A DNA stretch of 64,000 nucleotides from Flavobacteriales bacterium (GTDB lineage: Bacteria; Bacteroidota; Bacteroidia; Flavobacteriales_D; Parvicellaceae), in the NCBI GenBank assembly GCA_025210295.1, contig JAOASC010000047.1, positions 62,001 to 126,000 of the forward strand, read 5' to 3'. The notes beneath the pieces were generated by a model, which made no database searches, had not been told where the DNA came from, and was given only the letters and a program-made list of their open reading frames with translations. Each line of letters starts with the position of its first letter. Position 1 is the first letter of the stretch. Position numbers and translations under genes: made by a program. This document shows positions 47,801 to 55,296 of the stretch, piece by piece.

Positions 47801-48301
47801 TGTCCCACTTACTATCGTTTGATTTTTTGGTGTCACACTTAATATACTCAAAACAGGATAAAGTATGTTATAACTATCACTTTGTGTCGATAATGTATCC
47901 TCATTACAAAAAAGATCTATCCCATTTCTAAAAATACCTCCTGAATTCTGAAATGCAATTGCATCTTGATTAGCAGTATAAGCTATTGAAAACTGAACAC
48001 TATCCCCTACATTAATATCATTTACAGAAAAGATCAATGCTGTATCACTCGTCACATTAAACTCTTGAACATTTAAACTCGTCTGTTCTACTACTGAACT
48101 TGCTACATAAGCGATCCCTTGAGGCAACTTTATTTTTAAGTTTACGCCTGTTAAGCTTGCTGCTCCGTCATTAATATATTTTACTTGAAAAACACTTGAT
48201 GATTGACAAACCGTCAATTCTGATTCTGGTGTTAAATTAAACTGAGCTTGAGTAACTAAATAACTTAGTAATAAAAGTAGTGTGTAGTATATTCTCTTCA
48301 T
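41858..48301 (-). CDS. Giant T9SS-secreted protein with FG-GAP/VCBS repeats, 2147 aa
   Basis: ATG 48301 gives MKRIYYTLLLLLSYLVTQAQ, a clean signal peptide; an earlier in-frame ATG adds an unrelated stretch. Residues ~20-1240 are beta-sandwich and DUF11-like modules rich in Thr, Ser and Cys. Residues ~1247-1595 hold seven ~50-60-residue FG-GAP/VCBS repeats, each with W-x-D-Y/F-D/N-x-D-x-D-L (calcium-loop DxDxDG); then an ASPIC/UnbV-like domain (NHIGVKLVG, LIILWPSGV), a SdrD-B-like module (VYHDANSNGVQDQGEKG), a DUF7619-like domain (SLDPNDKMV) and a type A T9SS sorting domain (AYPNPANENTNILL). An adhesin or surface layer role is likely. Confidence 0.92.
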   Translation of the reverse strand: MKRIYYTLLLLLSYLVTQAQFNLTPESELTVCQSSSVFQVKYINDGAASLTGVNLKIKLPQGIAYVASSVVEQTSLNVQEFNVTSDTALIFSVNDINVGDSVQFSIAYTANQDAIAFQNSGGIFRNGIDLFCNEDTLSTQSDSYNILYPVLSILSVTPKNQTIVSGTSSSRTINIINGGNGKTDRIYLTDVQNTGNLTVLGSNIGTISGDTIILSGADFSSIGNNDHFLDQNESISIVETFSGTSCSDVLNRTSFNVLWGCEGDQINSSTSYSNITIDFQTPSLKLVASESLNSCFGNGNASAQQLSVINTGSGLASNVAIDIYKSKGNGYNENIFSRIDENSLTYKVGANGQVINVTNAVNTVCNSAGDYSCLGNSPIGKVAFTLPDLLPDDTIYINWDSYSCCLQTCSNDAVKGWESDVSYSDVCGSQNYSKSLVGQNDNSQYVTFFTETPLELYANQTEDVTFLFSSYKNNLPVGPGANYTATFTLQEGITYEGINLALNGASLAATSVNYNTNDNIVTAIFPANTGFNFNKSEMTLSISGDCGSAGWKTIDMTLDYVPDTTCSPSCAIPMECNTQVSTYLYCPLGACASLNVLDFQIERTNFGAPDNNIDGLADGSGSLDFSKVKVNRAMVGDTIKATATAVIAATAATWDYANYTSSVDYGSSLSFIDATVTIYDASATTSHIVNGVTATTATSGNQRDFDFDLSVANLSGLNASLIGYQYATEDSIKVEMNYRVSSSVSGLIKETLFINEFYLSAVANPTSGQKESCIAKHGSITLIGYSWRNNSANNATVNSCTKNIVQNFGLSIGPLSSNYGGGNLFPYECRQWGFLKEAKVVIPTHYSVISSKIQQYRTRRTNYTTTQTINGIMPDAINGDTLYYDLEQYYNSGQLVVSDDGFHGKLTVEIAPACTSPKNVYENIYWTFNYEETAAINGVETGYISASGPDRIRYSPPALEVSSEAPWQDANTRSVEWDYKVKNTSSAGADNAWVHINPPSNIVIDSIVNDNTSQTLTLQNDIYLIGSISGGATANLTIYGTYSNCDTVLMTVYSGFECTGYPTDFASFTCGYESMVLYVEPKQSAFQTRLTSELLEDPCSKQVNLTVDVTSVKIAHMYDMTIEVISSDTTKIIVLDDSSQFQYNISNSYNTIGDPTFSNGIYEYAINDYEASFQSDGIPGILDVSNNRYRLRTALKLGEQFLQGDYVQIRINGKNACTESVPTVNLAYDPNSKFQKDNTAGLHLDIGNSWSASWGDYDNDGYDDLFVPVNDITEPNILYHNNGDGTFSKVTTGAIVTDLGTSISGTWGDYDNDGNLDLFVTNNVNSTNKLYHNNGDGTFTSIQNNPVVDEGIYSHSAAWADYNQDGNLDLVVSDFHSTHFNYLFKGDGQGGFTPDASSVVAQSATSAVGVAWGDMDNDGDLDLFIANTNGENNQLFKNETGVFTEILTGAVVTDGGNSVGGAWGDYDNDGDLDLYVTNSSIIEPNFFYENNGDGTFLKITNSIVVTNISNSHGASWIDFDNDADLDLIVANNQGNKNYLFANNGNKTFTKMNNAITEDENDSYGTAWSDFDNDGDYDLFVSNIDENANDFFINEKGSCTNHIGVKLVGCNSNRFGIGAMVKVKATINGSPVWQTKHVSTQTSAMGGQNSSTLLFGILDATAIDSLIILWPSGVVTNMLAPSINQIHTINEECGAKISGTVYHDANSNGVQDQGEKGIPNHNLMVTPGNFQVFTDENGYYQLYVDNGTYTINQSEHANWTQTTPANEEGYVVEVNQENETHYSNRDFGNNAVCTSPDLTMHLGTTAFRKGLTNMLNVVVNNEGAYDATDNITVALVMTDNVYILDNNWILSNENGGYRTYSLTFSGIDALSDTVFNLTDSVDVNAALEELVTIDATVSYSNTECSTENNAYSMTDGVVGSLDPNDKMVFVMNKGIQKIANRNDRLYYKIRFQNIGNYAARIVKIIDTLSNNLDWNTFEIESSSHPFSVSLVDGVVTWVNYKIELPDSASNPEGSMGYVSFSILPKQDLAPYTPVYNKAAIQFDYNEYIITNNTKILISEHLSDTDQPFVLAYPNPANENTNILLIGHDKEHIEMERIELTSIHGKIVRSIAVNSTKVNVPLNGLRSGVYIIIVVDRVGNRYQSRLVIN

Positions 48302-48473
48302 ATTCTTGGGGTTTGCTCCTAAAAGAGAAATAATCACACCAAACAAAAACAACAACTGATTTACAGGTAGTTACAAAAAAAACAGTAAAATTGTTGGTTC
48401 ATTTTGGGAATGATTTTACAAATTATGGAAAATATTCAACCATATCATCACCAATAAATCCTCTATTTTTTCA

Positions 48474-48509
48474 TAAAAAAAGCCCATAAACATAAAGTTC
48501 ATGGGCTTC
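48474..48509 (-). terminator. Terminator after the 254-aa exported protein gene
   Basis: Stem AAGCCCAT / ATGGGCTT around an A/T-rich loop; read on the minus strand it is followed by a run of seven T. Typical intrinsic terminator about 25 bases after the stop codon. Confidence 0.75.
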
Positions 48510-48531
48510 AATAGTTCTATTACAACTGGTT

Positions 48532-49293
48532 TTATCCTGTTACTTCATCATACAATGTTTTAAAATCAGAATTATCATCCAATAAACAGTCATCTCTTTT
48601 TTCATAGAAGAACTGGTGTCCTAAACTAATTGTTTCTTTTGCTCCTACAGGGTCAATTGGTTGTTGAAACTTCGTATATTCAATCAAAGCAAATTTTAAA
48701 TATGCTTGTTGACTTTCCGTCATGTCACCAAACTCAATATCCGTTCCTATCTTTTTAATTAATTCAAAAGCATCAGCAACTACTTTTTTCCCCTCTGTCT
48801 TATTTTTAGATAAAATATAATTTAATCCTTGAATTAACTTAGCTCCATGATCATCTGGATCAAATGTGATAATTTTTTTCATTAAAGAAGCGGTTTTTTT
48901 AGCACTTTTTTCTGTACCATCCAACGCATAGTTTTCAATTTCTTCCAATAAAATAAACTTTAACTTTTCAATAAACTCCTCTGCATCTTCCTTATATTCG
49001 TATGACTTATCTTTCTTTCTATACTTCCCTAAATAAGACAATGAGTTTTTAAACGCTTTAGGATAATCATCCTTAAACTTATGGTCTCTACTCATTTCAT
49101 AATAAGACATCGATGCATATAAATAAGGTAAAGGCTCTTTTTTAGTCTTTTCATTGACCATTAATTTCTCACATTTAAATAAGCATTTCTCATATTTTTC
49201 ATCAGCGATTAAAGCCAATAAATCCATATAGTCTTGTGCTATGAGTTTTTGCGAAAAAAAGAATATCGAAAGTACTATCAGTATGTTTTTCAT
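48532..49293 (-). CDS. Exported helical repeat protein, 253 aa
   Basis: Not recognised at family level. ATG 49293 gives the signal MKNILIVLSIFFFSQKLIAQ. The mature part is all helical with TPR-like spacing (YLYASMSYYEMSR; AYLKFALIEYTKF; KLIQGLNYILSKN), rich in Lys and Glu, with Cys near residues 38, 42 and 243. Probably a periplasmic scaffold or binding protein. It has its own terminator and lies alone between the two giant surface protein genes. Confidence 0.65.
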   Translation of the reverse strand: MKNILIVLSIFFFSQKLIAQDYMDLLALIADEKYEKCLFKCEKLMVNEKTKKEPLPYLYASMSYYEMSRDHKFKDDYPKAFKNSLSYLGKYRKKDKSYEYKEDAEEFIEKLKFILLEEIENYALDGTEKSAKKTASLMKKIITFDPDDHGAKLIQGLNYILSKNKTEGKKVVADAFELIKKIGTDIEFGDMTESQQAYLKFALIEYTKFQQPIDPVGAKETISLGHQFFYEKRDDCLLDDNSDFKTLYDEVTG

Positions 49294-49427
49294 AATCAAA
49301 AAGTTTTGTTTTTAGACAATTTTCCAAAAGTCGTGCCTAAAATACAAAAATGTAAGTTCATTAACATGAATTTAACTTAAAAATTAATTTATTTTGACTT
49401 ACACATGGATAATTACATATAATAATC

Positions 49428-49435
49428 TATTTTTG
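49428..49435 (+). promoter_or_regulatory. Possible -7 promoter element of the gliding-type protein gene
   Basis: TATTTTTG fits TAnnTTTG, 92 bases before the ATG. No good -33 element at the right distance, so support is weak. The leader would contain CCGTC/GACGG-like short pairing near 49489-49504. Confidence 0.3.
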
Positions 49436-49527
49436 TTAGGTTGACTTTAGTTTATCCCTCCTAAAAAGGCAACTTTTTTATACAAACACCGTCTTTTTGA
49501 ACGGAAATAATTTTTTTAAACTAAAAA

Positions 49528-52500
49528 ATGAACAAAATATACCTTATAGGATTGTCTCTAATGCTATTTACTAATGTTTGGGGACAATGTACTTTAAACC
49601 TTATTTCATCTGTTGATTCTCTTCTTTGTGGAGAATGTGTAACTTTAAGTGCTTTTGGTTCAATGGATGGTAACGTAGCATTCCAAGAAGACTTTAATAG
49701 TGGTTCCCCTACAGGCTGGCAGTTTACTCAAAGTGTAACGATAGCCAACAATACCTGTGGTGTTCCTGCGCCTGATGGTTCTGATTTTATGTGGATGGGA
49801 GACCAAGCTATAAACCCTAGAGATATGACTACTGTTTCACTAGATTTATCTCCAGGTGGTGTAATTTGTTTTGAAATGCGATTTGCTGTTCAAGGTGATG
49901 CATCTCCATGTGAAGGTCCTGATGAAAGTGATGAAGGAGTTGCGCTACAATATTCTATTGACAATGGAGCAACTTGGATAGACATTCAATATTGGGATCC
50001 CAATGGAGGAAATGACCCTAATTTAACGGCATGGAACCAATACTGCGTTAACATCCCTCCTGGAGCAATGACCAACAACACTTTAATCCAATGGCACCAA
50101 GATGATGTTTCTGGAGCTGAATATGATCACTGGGGTATTGACAATGTTCAAATTACATTAAATGATCCAACCTCTCAAATCAGTTGGTCGCATGATAACT
50201 ACAATTACCCACAAGGATCTAGTGGAGGAGCCAATCCTACTCCTGTTTGTTTAACAACAGAAACAACATTTACTGCACAAATAACTAACGGTACAAATAC
50301 CTGTACCGAGACGATAACTGTACCAGTAAAAATTCCTGTATTACAAGTTTATGCCGGAACAGATACAACCATTTGCGCTGGAGATTGCATCACTTTAGAT
50401 AGTGAAGCTGGAGTCATTGTTAATCATGGAGGAATTAAGCATTATGCGAATAACCAAGCTGAAGATGCTTCTGGTTTCCTTGGTATTACGGCTGAAACGA
50501 ATATTAATGTTCAAAACATTAACCAACAAACCTTAACAAATGGTACAATTGCAAGTGTCTGTGTAGATGCTTTTCAAGCTAATGGGACTTTTCTTTCTCC
50601 ACTTGATGAAGATGAGTTTACAGTAACACTAACAACTCCTGATGGTTGTTCAATTGAACTAGTTCCTACTGGTGTTGCTAGTGGCCCATATGGTCAAGTT
50701 TGCTTTGTTCCTGCTGGAGGAGGAAACATTAATGGCGGTGGTTTTCCTGCAGCTGGAAACTGGAATCCAAACGAACCTTTCTCTAATCTAAATGGTTGCA
50801 GTACTAATGGTACTTGGAAACTTACCTTTGAATCTACAAGTGTTACTCTTGGAGCTTCTGCTGAATTATCTGGTTGGAGCATCACCTTTAACGATATTGA
50901 CAGCTTAGATTCAGGTATCTACACTTGGGCACCAACGACAAACATGAACAATCCCAATTCTGAAACACCAGAAGTTTGTCCAACAGCCACAACAACTTAT
51001 ACTTTAACTGTAGTAGATTCCAATGCATGTGTTGCACCTATATCTGATGATGTAACCATAACAATAGATAATGCTTGTTGTAATTTTGACATTGCAGCTG
51101 TTACTACAGCCCCAACATGTGGAAACAATGATGGTAACATAGACCTAACCATCACCAATGGTTCTGGAAACTATACTTTTGATTGGGGAGCCAATGGGAC
51201 CACAGAAGACTTAACAATGATAGGGCAAGGAAGTTATACTTGTTCAATTACCGATGTAACAGCTGGATGTAGCAAGGATACCACCTTTGATTTTAGCTCC
51301 AATGCTTTTTCTTACACTCTGAATACAACAACTCCTTCATGTGGAGGAGCTGATGGAGCAATCGAATTTGTTGTAACTGGCACAACGCCTCCATATACTT
51401 ATAGTATTGACAATGGAGCTAACTTTGTGAACACTCCTAACTTTACTACATTAGCAGAAGGTACATACAACTTATCTGTACAAGATGTCAATGGATGTCA
51501 AAAAGATACCACTATTGAATTAATGGCTCCATCTTTTGATTATTCATTAACGCTAACTGATCCAAATTGTGGAGGTAGTGATGGTGCCATCGTTTTTTCA
51601 ACTACAGGAGGACAAGCTCCTTTTGGTTTTAGTATCGATAATGGTGTTAACAATTCATTAGACTCAAATTTTGTAGGATTAAGTGCTGGAACTTATAATT
51701 TATTAATCGCTGACGCTACAGGATGTTTAAGAGATTCTACTGTGACATTAAATGATGTTGGTTCAGTAGGAGGAACAGTAAACTCTGTAGATTTGATTTG
51801 TAACGGTGATAATAGTGGAAGAATTGTACTTTCTGCAGTGGGGGGAACATCTCCATTTACCTATGACATTGGAAATGGTCCTCAAAATTCAGCTGTATTT
51901 AACAATATTGCTGCCGATACATATAATGCTACAATAACTGATGCAGCAGGCTGTACTTTTGATACAACAATAACATTACAAGAACCTCCTGCCATGGTTA
52001 TTTCATTAAACATCAGTGACCCTACGTGTTATAACACTTGTGATGGAGCTGTTGAAGCAAGTGTAACTGGTGGAACAATATCTAATATGCCGACCTACCA
52101 ATGGTCTGGAGCACTTTCAACCAATACTGGTAATTCTGTTAGTGATGTTTGTTTAAATAATTATACATTAACTGTAATCGATGATAATGCTTGTGAACAG
52201 GATACCACATTTAGTTTTGTAGCACCTGTTGATATTGTTTCCGACTTTAGTGCCTCTCCTCAACCTGCTACAATGTTTAACCCTAATATTACTTTGACAG
52301 AAGCTTCGTTAAATGGTTCTGTTTTCACTTGGTACGTTGAAGGTGTAGAGGTAGGAACGGGAAGTCCTTATGTTCATGCTTACCCTAGTGATTCTGCAGG
52401 TACATATAATACTTGCTTGTTGGTGGAAGATATTATTGGATGTTCTGATTCAATTTGTAAAGATGTGATTATAGATCCTGACTTTATTGTTTTTGTTCCC

Positions 52501-52761
52501 AATACATTTACACCAAATGGTGATGGCGACAACGACTACTTTGGAGCGAGTGGATTAGGCTTAGACTTAATTGAATATGAACTAGTAATTTTTGACCGTT
52601 GGGGAACGCTAATCTGGACTTCTTCAAAAACCTATCCAATGTGGGATGGTACGCATAAAGGGCAGCCTTGTAAATCGGACACTTATATTTGGAATATTAG
52701 AACGCTAGACCAAGGTTCTAAAGATGTTGTTAAAATCGGACACGTCAACTTAATGCGCTAA
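49528..52761 (+). CDS. Gliding-type surface protein with reelin-like module, P-domain and SprB repeats
   Basis: 1077 aa. Signal peptide 1-19 (NVWGQ). Residues ~48-215 resemble a reelin-type sandwich (EDFNSGSPTGW, WHQDDVSGAEYDHWGIDNVQI). Residues ~300-455 are a proprotein-convertase P-domain (TLTTPDGCSIELVP; GCSTNGTWKLTFES). Residues ~520-900 hold about six SprB-type repeats (APTCGNNDGNIDLTITNGSGNYTFDW pattern, each starting with a Cys-Gly/Asn motif). The C-terminus is a CHU_C domain (VPNTFTPNGDGDNDYFG, FDRWGTLIWTS, GHVNLMR), a type B T9SS signal. It probably takes part in adhesion or gliding; it is a paralogue of the protein ending at 530. Confidence 0.92.
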   Translation: MNKIYLIGLSLMLFTNVWGQCTLNLISSVDSLLCGECVTLSAFGSMDGNVAFQEDFNSGSPTGWQFTQSVTIANNTCGVPAPDGSDFMWMGDQAINPRDMTTVSLDLSPGGVICFEMRFAVQGDASPCEGPDESDEGVALQYSIDNGATWIDIQYWDPNGGNDPNLTAWNQYCVNIPPGAMTNNTLIQWHQDDVSGAEYDHWGIDNVQITLNDPTSQISWSHDNYNYPQGSSGGANPTPVCLTTETTFTAQITNGTNTCTETITVPVKIPVLQVYAGTDTTICAGDCITLDSEAGVIVNHGGIKHYANNQAEDASGFLGITAETNINVQNINQQTLTNGTIASVCVDAFQANGTFLSPLDEDEFTVTLTTPDGCSIELVPTGVASGPYGQVCFVPAGGGNINGGGFPAAGNWNPNEPFSNLNGCSTNGTWKLTFESTSVTLGASAELSGWSITFNDIDSLDSGIYTWAPTTNMNNPNSETPEVCPTATTTYTLTVVDSNACVAPISDDVTITIDNACCNFDIAAVTTAPTCGNNDGNIDLTITNGSGNYTFDWGANGTTEDLTMIGQGSYTCSITDVTAGCSKDTTFDFSSNAFSYTLNTTTPSCGGADGAIEFVVTGTTPPYTYSIDNGANFVNTPNFTTLAEGTYNLSVQDVNGCQKDTTIELMAPSFDYSLTLTDPNCGGSDGAIVFSTTGGQAPFGFSIDNGVNNSLDSNFVGLSAGTYNLLIADATGCLRDSTVTLNDVGSVGGTVNSVDLICNGDNSGRIVLSAVGGTSPFTYDIGNGPQNSAVFNNIAADTYNATITDAAGCTFDTTITLQEPPAMVISLNISDPTCYNTCDGAVEASVTGGTISNMPTYQWSGALSTNTGNSVSDVCLNNYTLTVIDDNACEQDTTFSFVAPVDIVSDFSASPQPATMFNPNITLTEASLNGSVFTWYVEGVEVGTGSPYVHAYPSDSAGTYNTCLLVEDIIGCSDSICKDVIIDPDFIVFVPNTFTPNGDGDNDYFGASGLGLDLIEYELVIFDRWGTLIWTSSKTYPMWDGTHKGQPCKSDTYIWNIRTLDQGSKDVVKIGHVNLMR

Positions 52762-52785
52762 ACTTCATCTAATTCATTAAACTAG

Positions 52786-52816
52786 AAAAGGGAAATCAAT
52801 TGATTTCCCTTTTTTT
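52786..52816. terminator. Intrinsic terminator, bidirectional shape
   Basis: A 28-base perfect palindrome with arms AAAAGGGAAATCAA / TTGATTTCCCTTTT, directly followed by T residues on the plus strand, 24 bases after the surface protein stop. Confidence 0.88.
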
Positions 52817-52851
52817 ATAAATAAAACACTTATTTACGTGTACCTTTTTAT

Positions 52852-52859
52852 TAACTTTG
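52852..52859 (+). promoter_or_regulatory. Probable -7 promoter element of the 181-aa gene
   Basis: TAACTTTG fits TAnnTTTG and lies 28 bases before the ATG at 52888, just after the terminator. No clear -33 element. Confidence 0.45.
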
Positions 52860-52887
52860 AGTTCTACGTTATAAAACGGATAATCAC

Positions 52888-53433
52888 ATGAATGAAATTT
52901 TAGAAATAATAAAGCTAGCCATCCCTTCTATTTTAGTCTTTGGAATTGTTTATTTTATGTTGAAACAATTTTTAAACAGAGAGCTTAGTATCAACAGCCA
53001 ACAATTAAAGCTGCAACAAGAAGAATTTAAACTACAAGCTAAAAAAGATTTTATTCCTTTAAAAAATCAAGCTTATGAGCGTTCTATTCTATATTTAGAG
53101 CGAATTGATCCTAACAACTTAATTATGCGTATTCATAAACCTTATATGAATGCCAATCAATTACACAATAGTTTATTGAATACCATACGAGAAGAATATA
53201 ACCACAATATGGTTCAACAATTGTATATCTCTAAAAAAAGTTGGGATAAATTGAAGCAAGCCAAGGAAGAAACGGTTAAAATTATCAATATGGCTAAAAG
53301 TGAGATGAAAGAAACTTCAACAGGAATAGAATTAAGTGCTGTTATTTTTGAAATCTTAGCTAAACTTGATCAAATTCCTACAGCTACTGCTATTGACTAT
53401 ATGAAGACTGAATTTCAAAAGAGTGTTCGATAA
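52888..53433 (+). CDS. Membrane-anchored coiled-coil hypothetical protein, 181 aa (DUF7935-like)
   Basis: One N-terminal membrane segment (residues 8-28, IKLAIPSILVFGIVYFMLKQFL), then a long charged helix (LKLQQEEFKLQAKKDF) and a helical domain with YERSILYLERIDPNNLIMRIHKPYMNANQLHNSLLNTIREEYNHNMVQQLYISKKSW. I associate this pattern with a conserved Bacteroidota family (DUF7935, from memory), function unknown. The next small gene follows after 11 bases, so the two are probably one unit. Confidence 0.65.
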   Translation: MNEILEIIKLAIPSILVFGIVYFMLKQFLNRELSINSQQLKLQQEEFKLQAKKDFIPLKNQAYERSILYLERIDPNNLIMRIHKPYMNANQLHNSLLNTIREEYNHNMVQQLYISKKSWDKLKQAKEETVKIINMAKSEMKETSTGIELSAVIFEILAKLDQIPTATAIDYMKTEFQKSVR

Positions 53434-53444
53434 TCATCTACCCC

Positions 53445-53705
53445 ATGAAATTAGCTATTGATACACCTAGTTATAATCATTATACCAATACTGCTTTAAA
53501 CTGTTTGGTTGCTATAGAACGTTCTCATTCAAAGCTAATTGGTAAGACTTTTAAAAAATATAAAAAAGCCGAACTAATTCCCGAGGAAATTACAATTGAG
53601 GGTTATCAATTTATTCTCGATGAAGAGTATCAATCTTTGAAAATTGATTTTTCAGAAGTGTTAACTTTCCAAGTGAAAGATTTAGAAAAGGCTGATATTC
53701 GTTAA
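53445..53705 (+). CDS. Hypothetical protein, 86 aa
   Basis: Not recognised. A small soluble alpha/beta protein with no signal or membrane segment: helix TALNCLVAIERSHSKLIGKTFKKYKKA, then beta strands (EEITIEGYQFILDEEYQSLKIDFSEVLTFQV). The ATG follows the upstream 181-aa gene by 11 bases. Its stop overlaps the stop of the convergent DUF779-like gene by 4 bases. Confidence 0.55.
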   Translation: MKLAIDTPSYNHYTNTALNCLVAIERSHSKLIGKTFKKYKKAELIPEEITIEGYQFILDEEYQSLKIDFSEVLTFQVKDLEKADIR

Positions 53706-54022
53706 ACCTTATTGAGTGTAAAATGCTGCCCAGTTTCAGCAACTAAAGAATAACTTGACCCCTCACCTTTTTCTATATCTAATACTAATTCATCAAGGTT
53801 ATAAAGCGAAGGTTCAATTGTTGAATCTACATATAATTCTACTCCTCCAAAGGATTCAATACATACTGCGTCTTCTTCTAAATATGCTTTTTCATTAGGC
53901 AACAGTATAGGTGATAATGTATTTTTTTCATCTTTTACATAATGTAAAATCAATTCTTTATACTTTTCCTTATAGCTTCTTAAAGTCGAGGTAGCTTTTT
54001 CTGTAGCTTTAATTGATAACAT
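53702..54022 (-). CDS. DUF779-like protein, 106 aa
   Basis: The C-terminal two thirds follow the DUF779 pattern (EEDAVCIESFGGVELYVDSTIEP, LDELVLDIEKGEGSSYSLVAETGQHFTL): a Gly-rich strand pair and an LDIxxGxGxSxSLE-like stretch ending in a phenylalanine strand. The usual GCCDGS motif is absent, so any metal or thiol chemistry is probably lost. DUF779 genes commonly follow aldehyde dehydrogenase genes under an AraC regulator; here an AraC gene lies across a 348-base spacer but no dehydrogenase lies between. The assignment is moderate. Confidence 0.5.
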   Translation of the reverse strand: MLSIKATEKATSTLRSYKEKYKELILHYVKDEKNTLSPILLPNEKAYLEEDAVCIESFGGVELYVDSTIEPSLYNLDELVLDIEKGEGSSYSLVAETGQHFTLNKV

Positions 54023-54083
54023 ATTTTACTTTTTTAGTTAGTTCTTTAAAAAACAAACTTTTCTATTCATAATAAAATGAAGC

Positions 54084-54142
54084 ACCTACGCTAATAAAAT
54101 TCCTTACCTAATCATCAACAACCTTATTCTATTAGCATAGGT
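54084..54142. repeat. Inverted repeat with 33-base loop
   Basis: ACCTACGCTAATA (54084-54096) pairs with TATTAGCATAGGT (54130-54142) at 12 of 13 positions. It lies 60-120 bases before the DUF779-like gene. It could be an operator or a leader hairpin. Confidence 0.5.
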
Positions 54143-54299
54143 ACAAATCATATAGTTTTAATCGCCTCTAATCAATTCTCACCCATATTTATTGATATGA
54201 TTTCTGCTCGCTTCATATTACTTTTAATTGCACGAGTTAATCTTTTTAACAATAGTCTATAATCTTAGTATAAAGGTATTTATAAGTTGTTTTAGTATG

Positions 54300-54336
54300 A
54301 TTGAACATATCTATTAATAAATTGAACATATCTATT
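54300..54336 (+). promoter_or_regulatory. Direct repeat ATTGAACATATCTATT, candidate AraC-type operator
   Basis: Two exact 16-base copies at 54300-54315 and 54321-54336, offset by 21 bp, that is two helical turns. AraC-family dimers bind direct repeats with such spacing. The downstream copy lies 34 bases before the AraC-like ATG, over the expected -33 region; a near-consensus TATTTTTTG is at 54350-54358. Confidence 0.65.
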
Positions 54337-54370
54337 TTTTTTGCTTACATATTTTTTGTATCATTGATAT

Positions 54371-55294
54371 ATGGACGCATTATTAAGGCAACATCTTTCC
54401 AATCGTAAACTGTCAACACTTGTTGAAAACAGAACGATTTATAATGCCCAGTATGCTGAGTTAAATATTTTTGAAACTTTCGAATATGCTGAAAAAGTCA
54501 ACTTAAAGTTTAATTATCCCATTATAGCAAGTATGCTAACTGGAAAAAAGATTATGCATACTGCCGATAAGCCTTTTGAATTTTTACCTGGAGAATCGCT
54601 CATCATGCCAGAAAATAATGAGTTGATTATTGATTTTCCTGATGCCGAATTGAATGCTCCGACCCAATGTTTAGCCCTTGGAATAGATACACATAAGATC
54701 GAAGAAATTGTACACTATTTTAATAAACGTGTTGAAATTGAACATGAAAATAATGGTTGGGAATTAGATCAAAGTACCTCACCTTTAATCAATAGCATGG
54801 CTGTGAATCAAGTACTCCATCGATTGATACATACATTTACTTCAAATGATAAATCTAAGGATATATTGATCGACTTAACGATTCAAGAGTTAATTGTTAG
54901 GCTCTTACAAACTAAGGCCAAAACTGTGATTCTAAACGATCTAAATGCTTCTTTTGAAGATACAAGAATTGGAAATACAATCCAATACATCAAAAAGAAT
55001 TTTACGAACAAAGATATTACCGTCGAAACGCTTGCTGAAAAAGCGTGTATGAGTGTTTCTAATTTTCATAAAAAGTTCAAAAACACCTTAGGAATATCAC
55101 CTATAGACTATCTCAACTCTGAGAAAATTAAATTCTCCAAAAAACTATTAATGGAAAATAAAGGAGATACTTTATCAGAAATAGCCTTTAAAACAGGATA
55201 TAATAGTGTCAGTTATTTTATCCGAAAATTTAAAGAGCATGAGTTGATGACTCCTAAACAGTACATCAAATTATTTAACCCTAAACAAAAATAA
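54371..55294 (+). CDS. AraC-family transcriptional regulator
   Basis: 307 aa. Residues 1-190 are an N-terminal ligand or dimerisation part with a cupin-like GESLIMPENNELIIDFPD stretch; residues ~200-302 are the double HTH (ITVETLAEKACMSVSNFHKKFKNTLGISPIDYLN and LSEIAFKTGYNSVSYFIRKFKEHELMTPKQYIK). The N-terminal type resembles regulators beside aldehyde dehydrogenase/DUF779 genes, which would suit the DUF779-like gene upstream. The direct repeat in its own promoter suggests autoregulation. Confidence 0.92.
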   Translation: MDALLRQHLSNRKLSTLVENRTIYNAQYAELNIFETFEYAEKVNLKFNYPIIASMLTGKKIMHTADKPFEFLPGESLIMPENNELIIDFPDAELNAPTQCLALGIDTHKIEEIVHYFNKRVEIEHENNGWELDQSTSPLINSMAVNQVLHRLIHTFTSNDKSKDILIDLTIQELIVRLLQTKAKTVILNDLNASFEDTRIGNTIQYIKKNFTNKDITVETLAEKACMSVSNFHKKFKNTLGISPIDYLNSEKIKFSKKLLMENKGDTLSEIAFKTGYNSVSYFIRKFKEHELMTPKQYIKLFNPKQK

Positions 55295-55296
55295 GG

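Larger units (their letters stand above)
54023..54370. other. Gene-free 348-base spacer between DUF779-like and AraC genes
   Basis: No protein-like frame is visible on either strand; the minus-strand frames are broken by many stops. It holds an inverted repeat (54084-54142) and the direct repeat of the AraC promoter (54300-54336). No tRNA or riboswitch shape seen. Confidence 0.6.

Noticed and set aside
54023..54300. Remnant of an aldehyde dehydrogenase
   Set aside because: I translated the minus strand here and found only short frames with many stops and no dehydrogenase motif, so the deletion idea rests on context alone.
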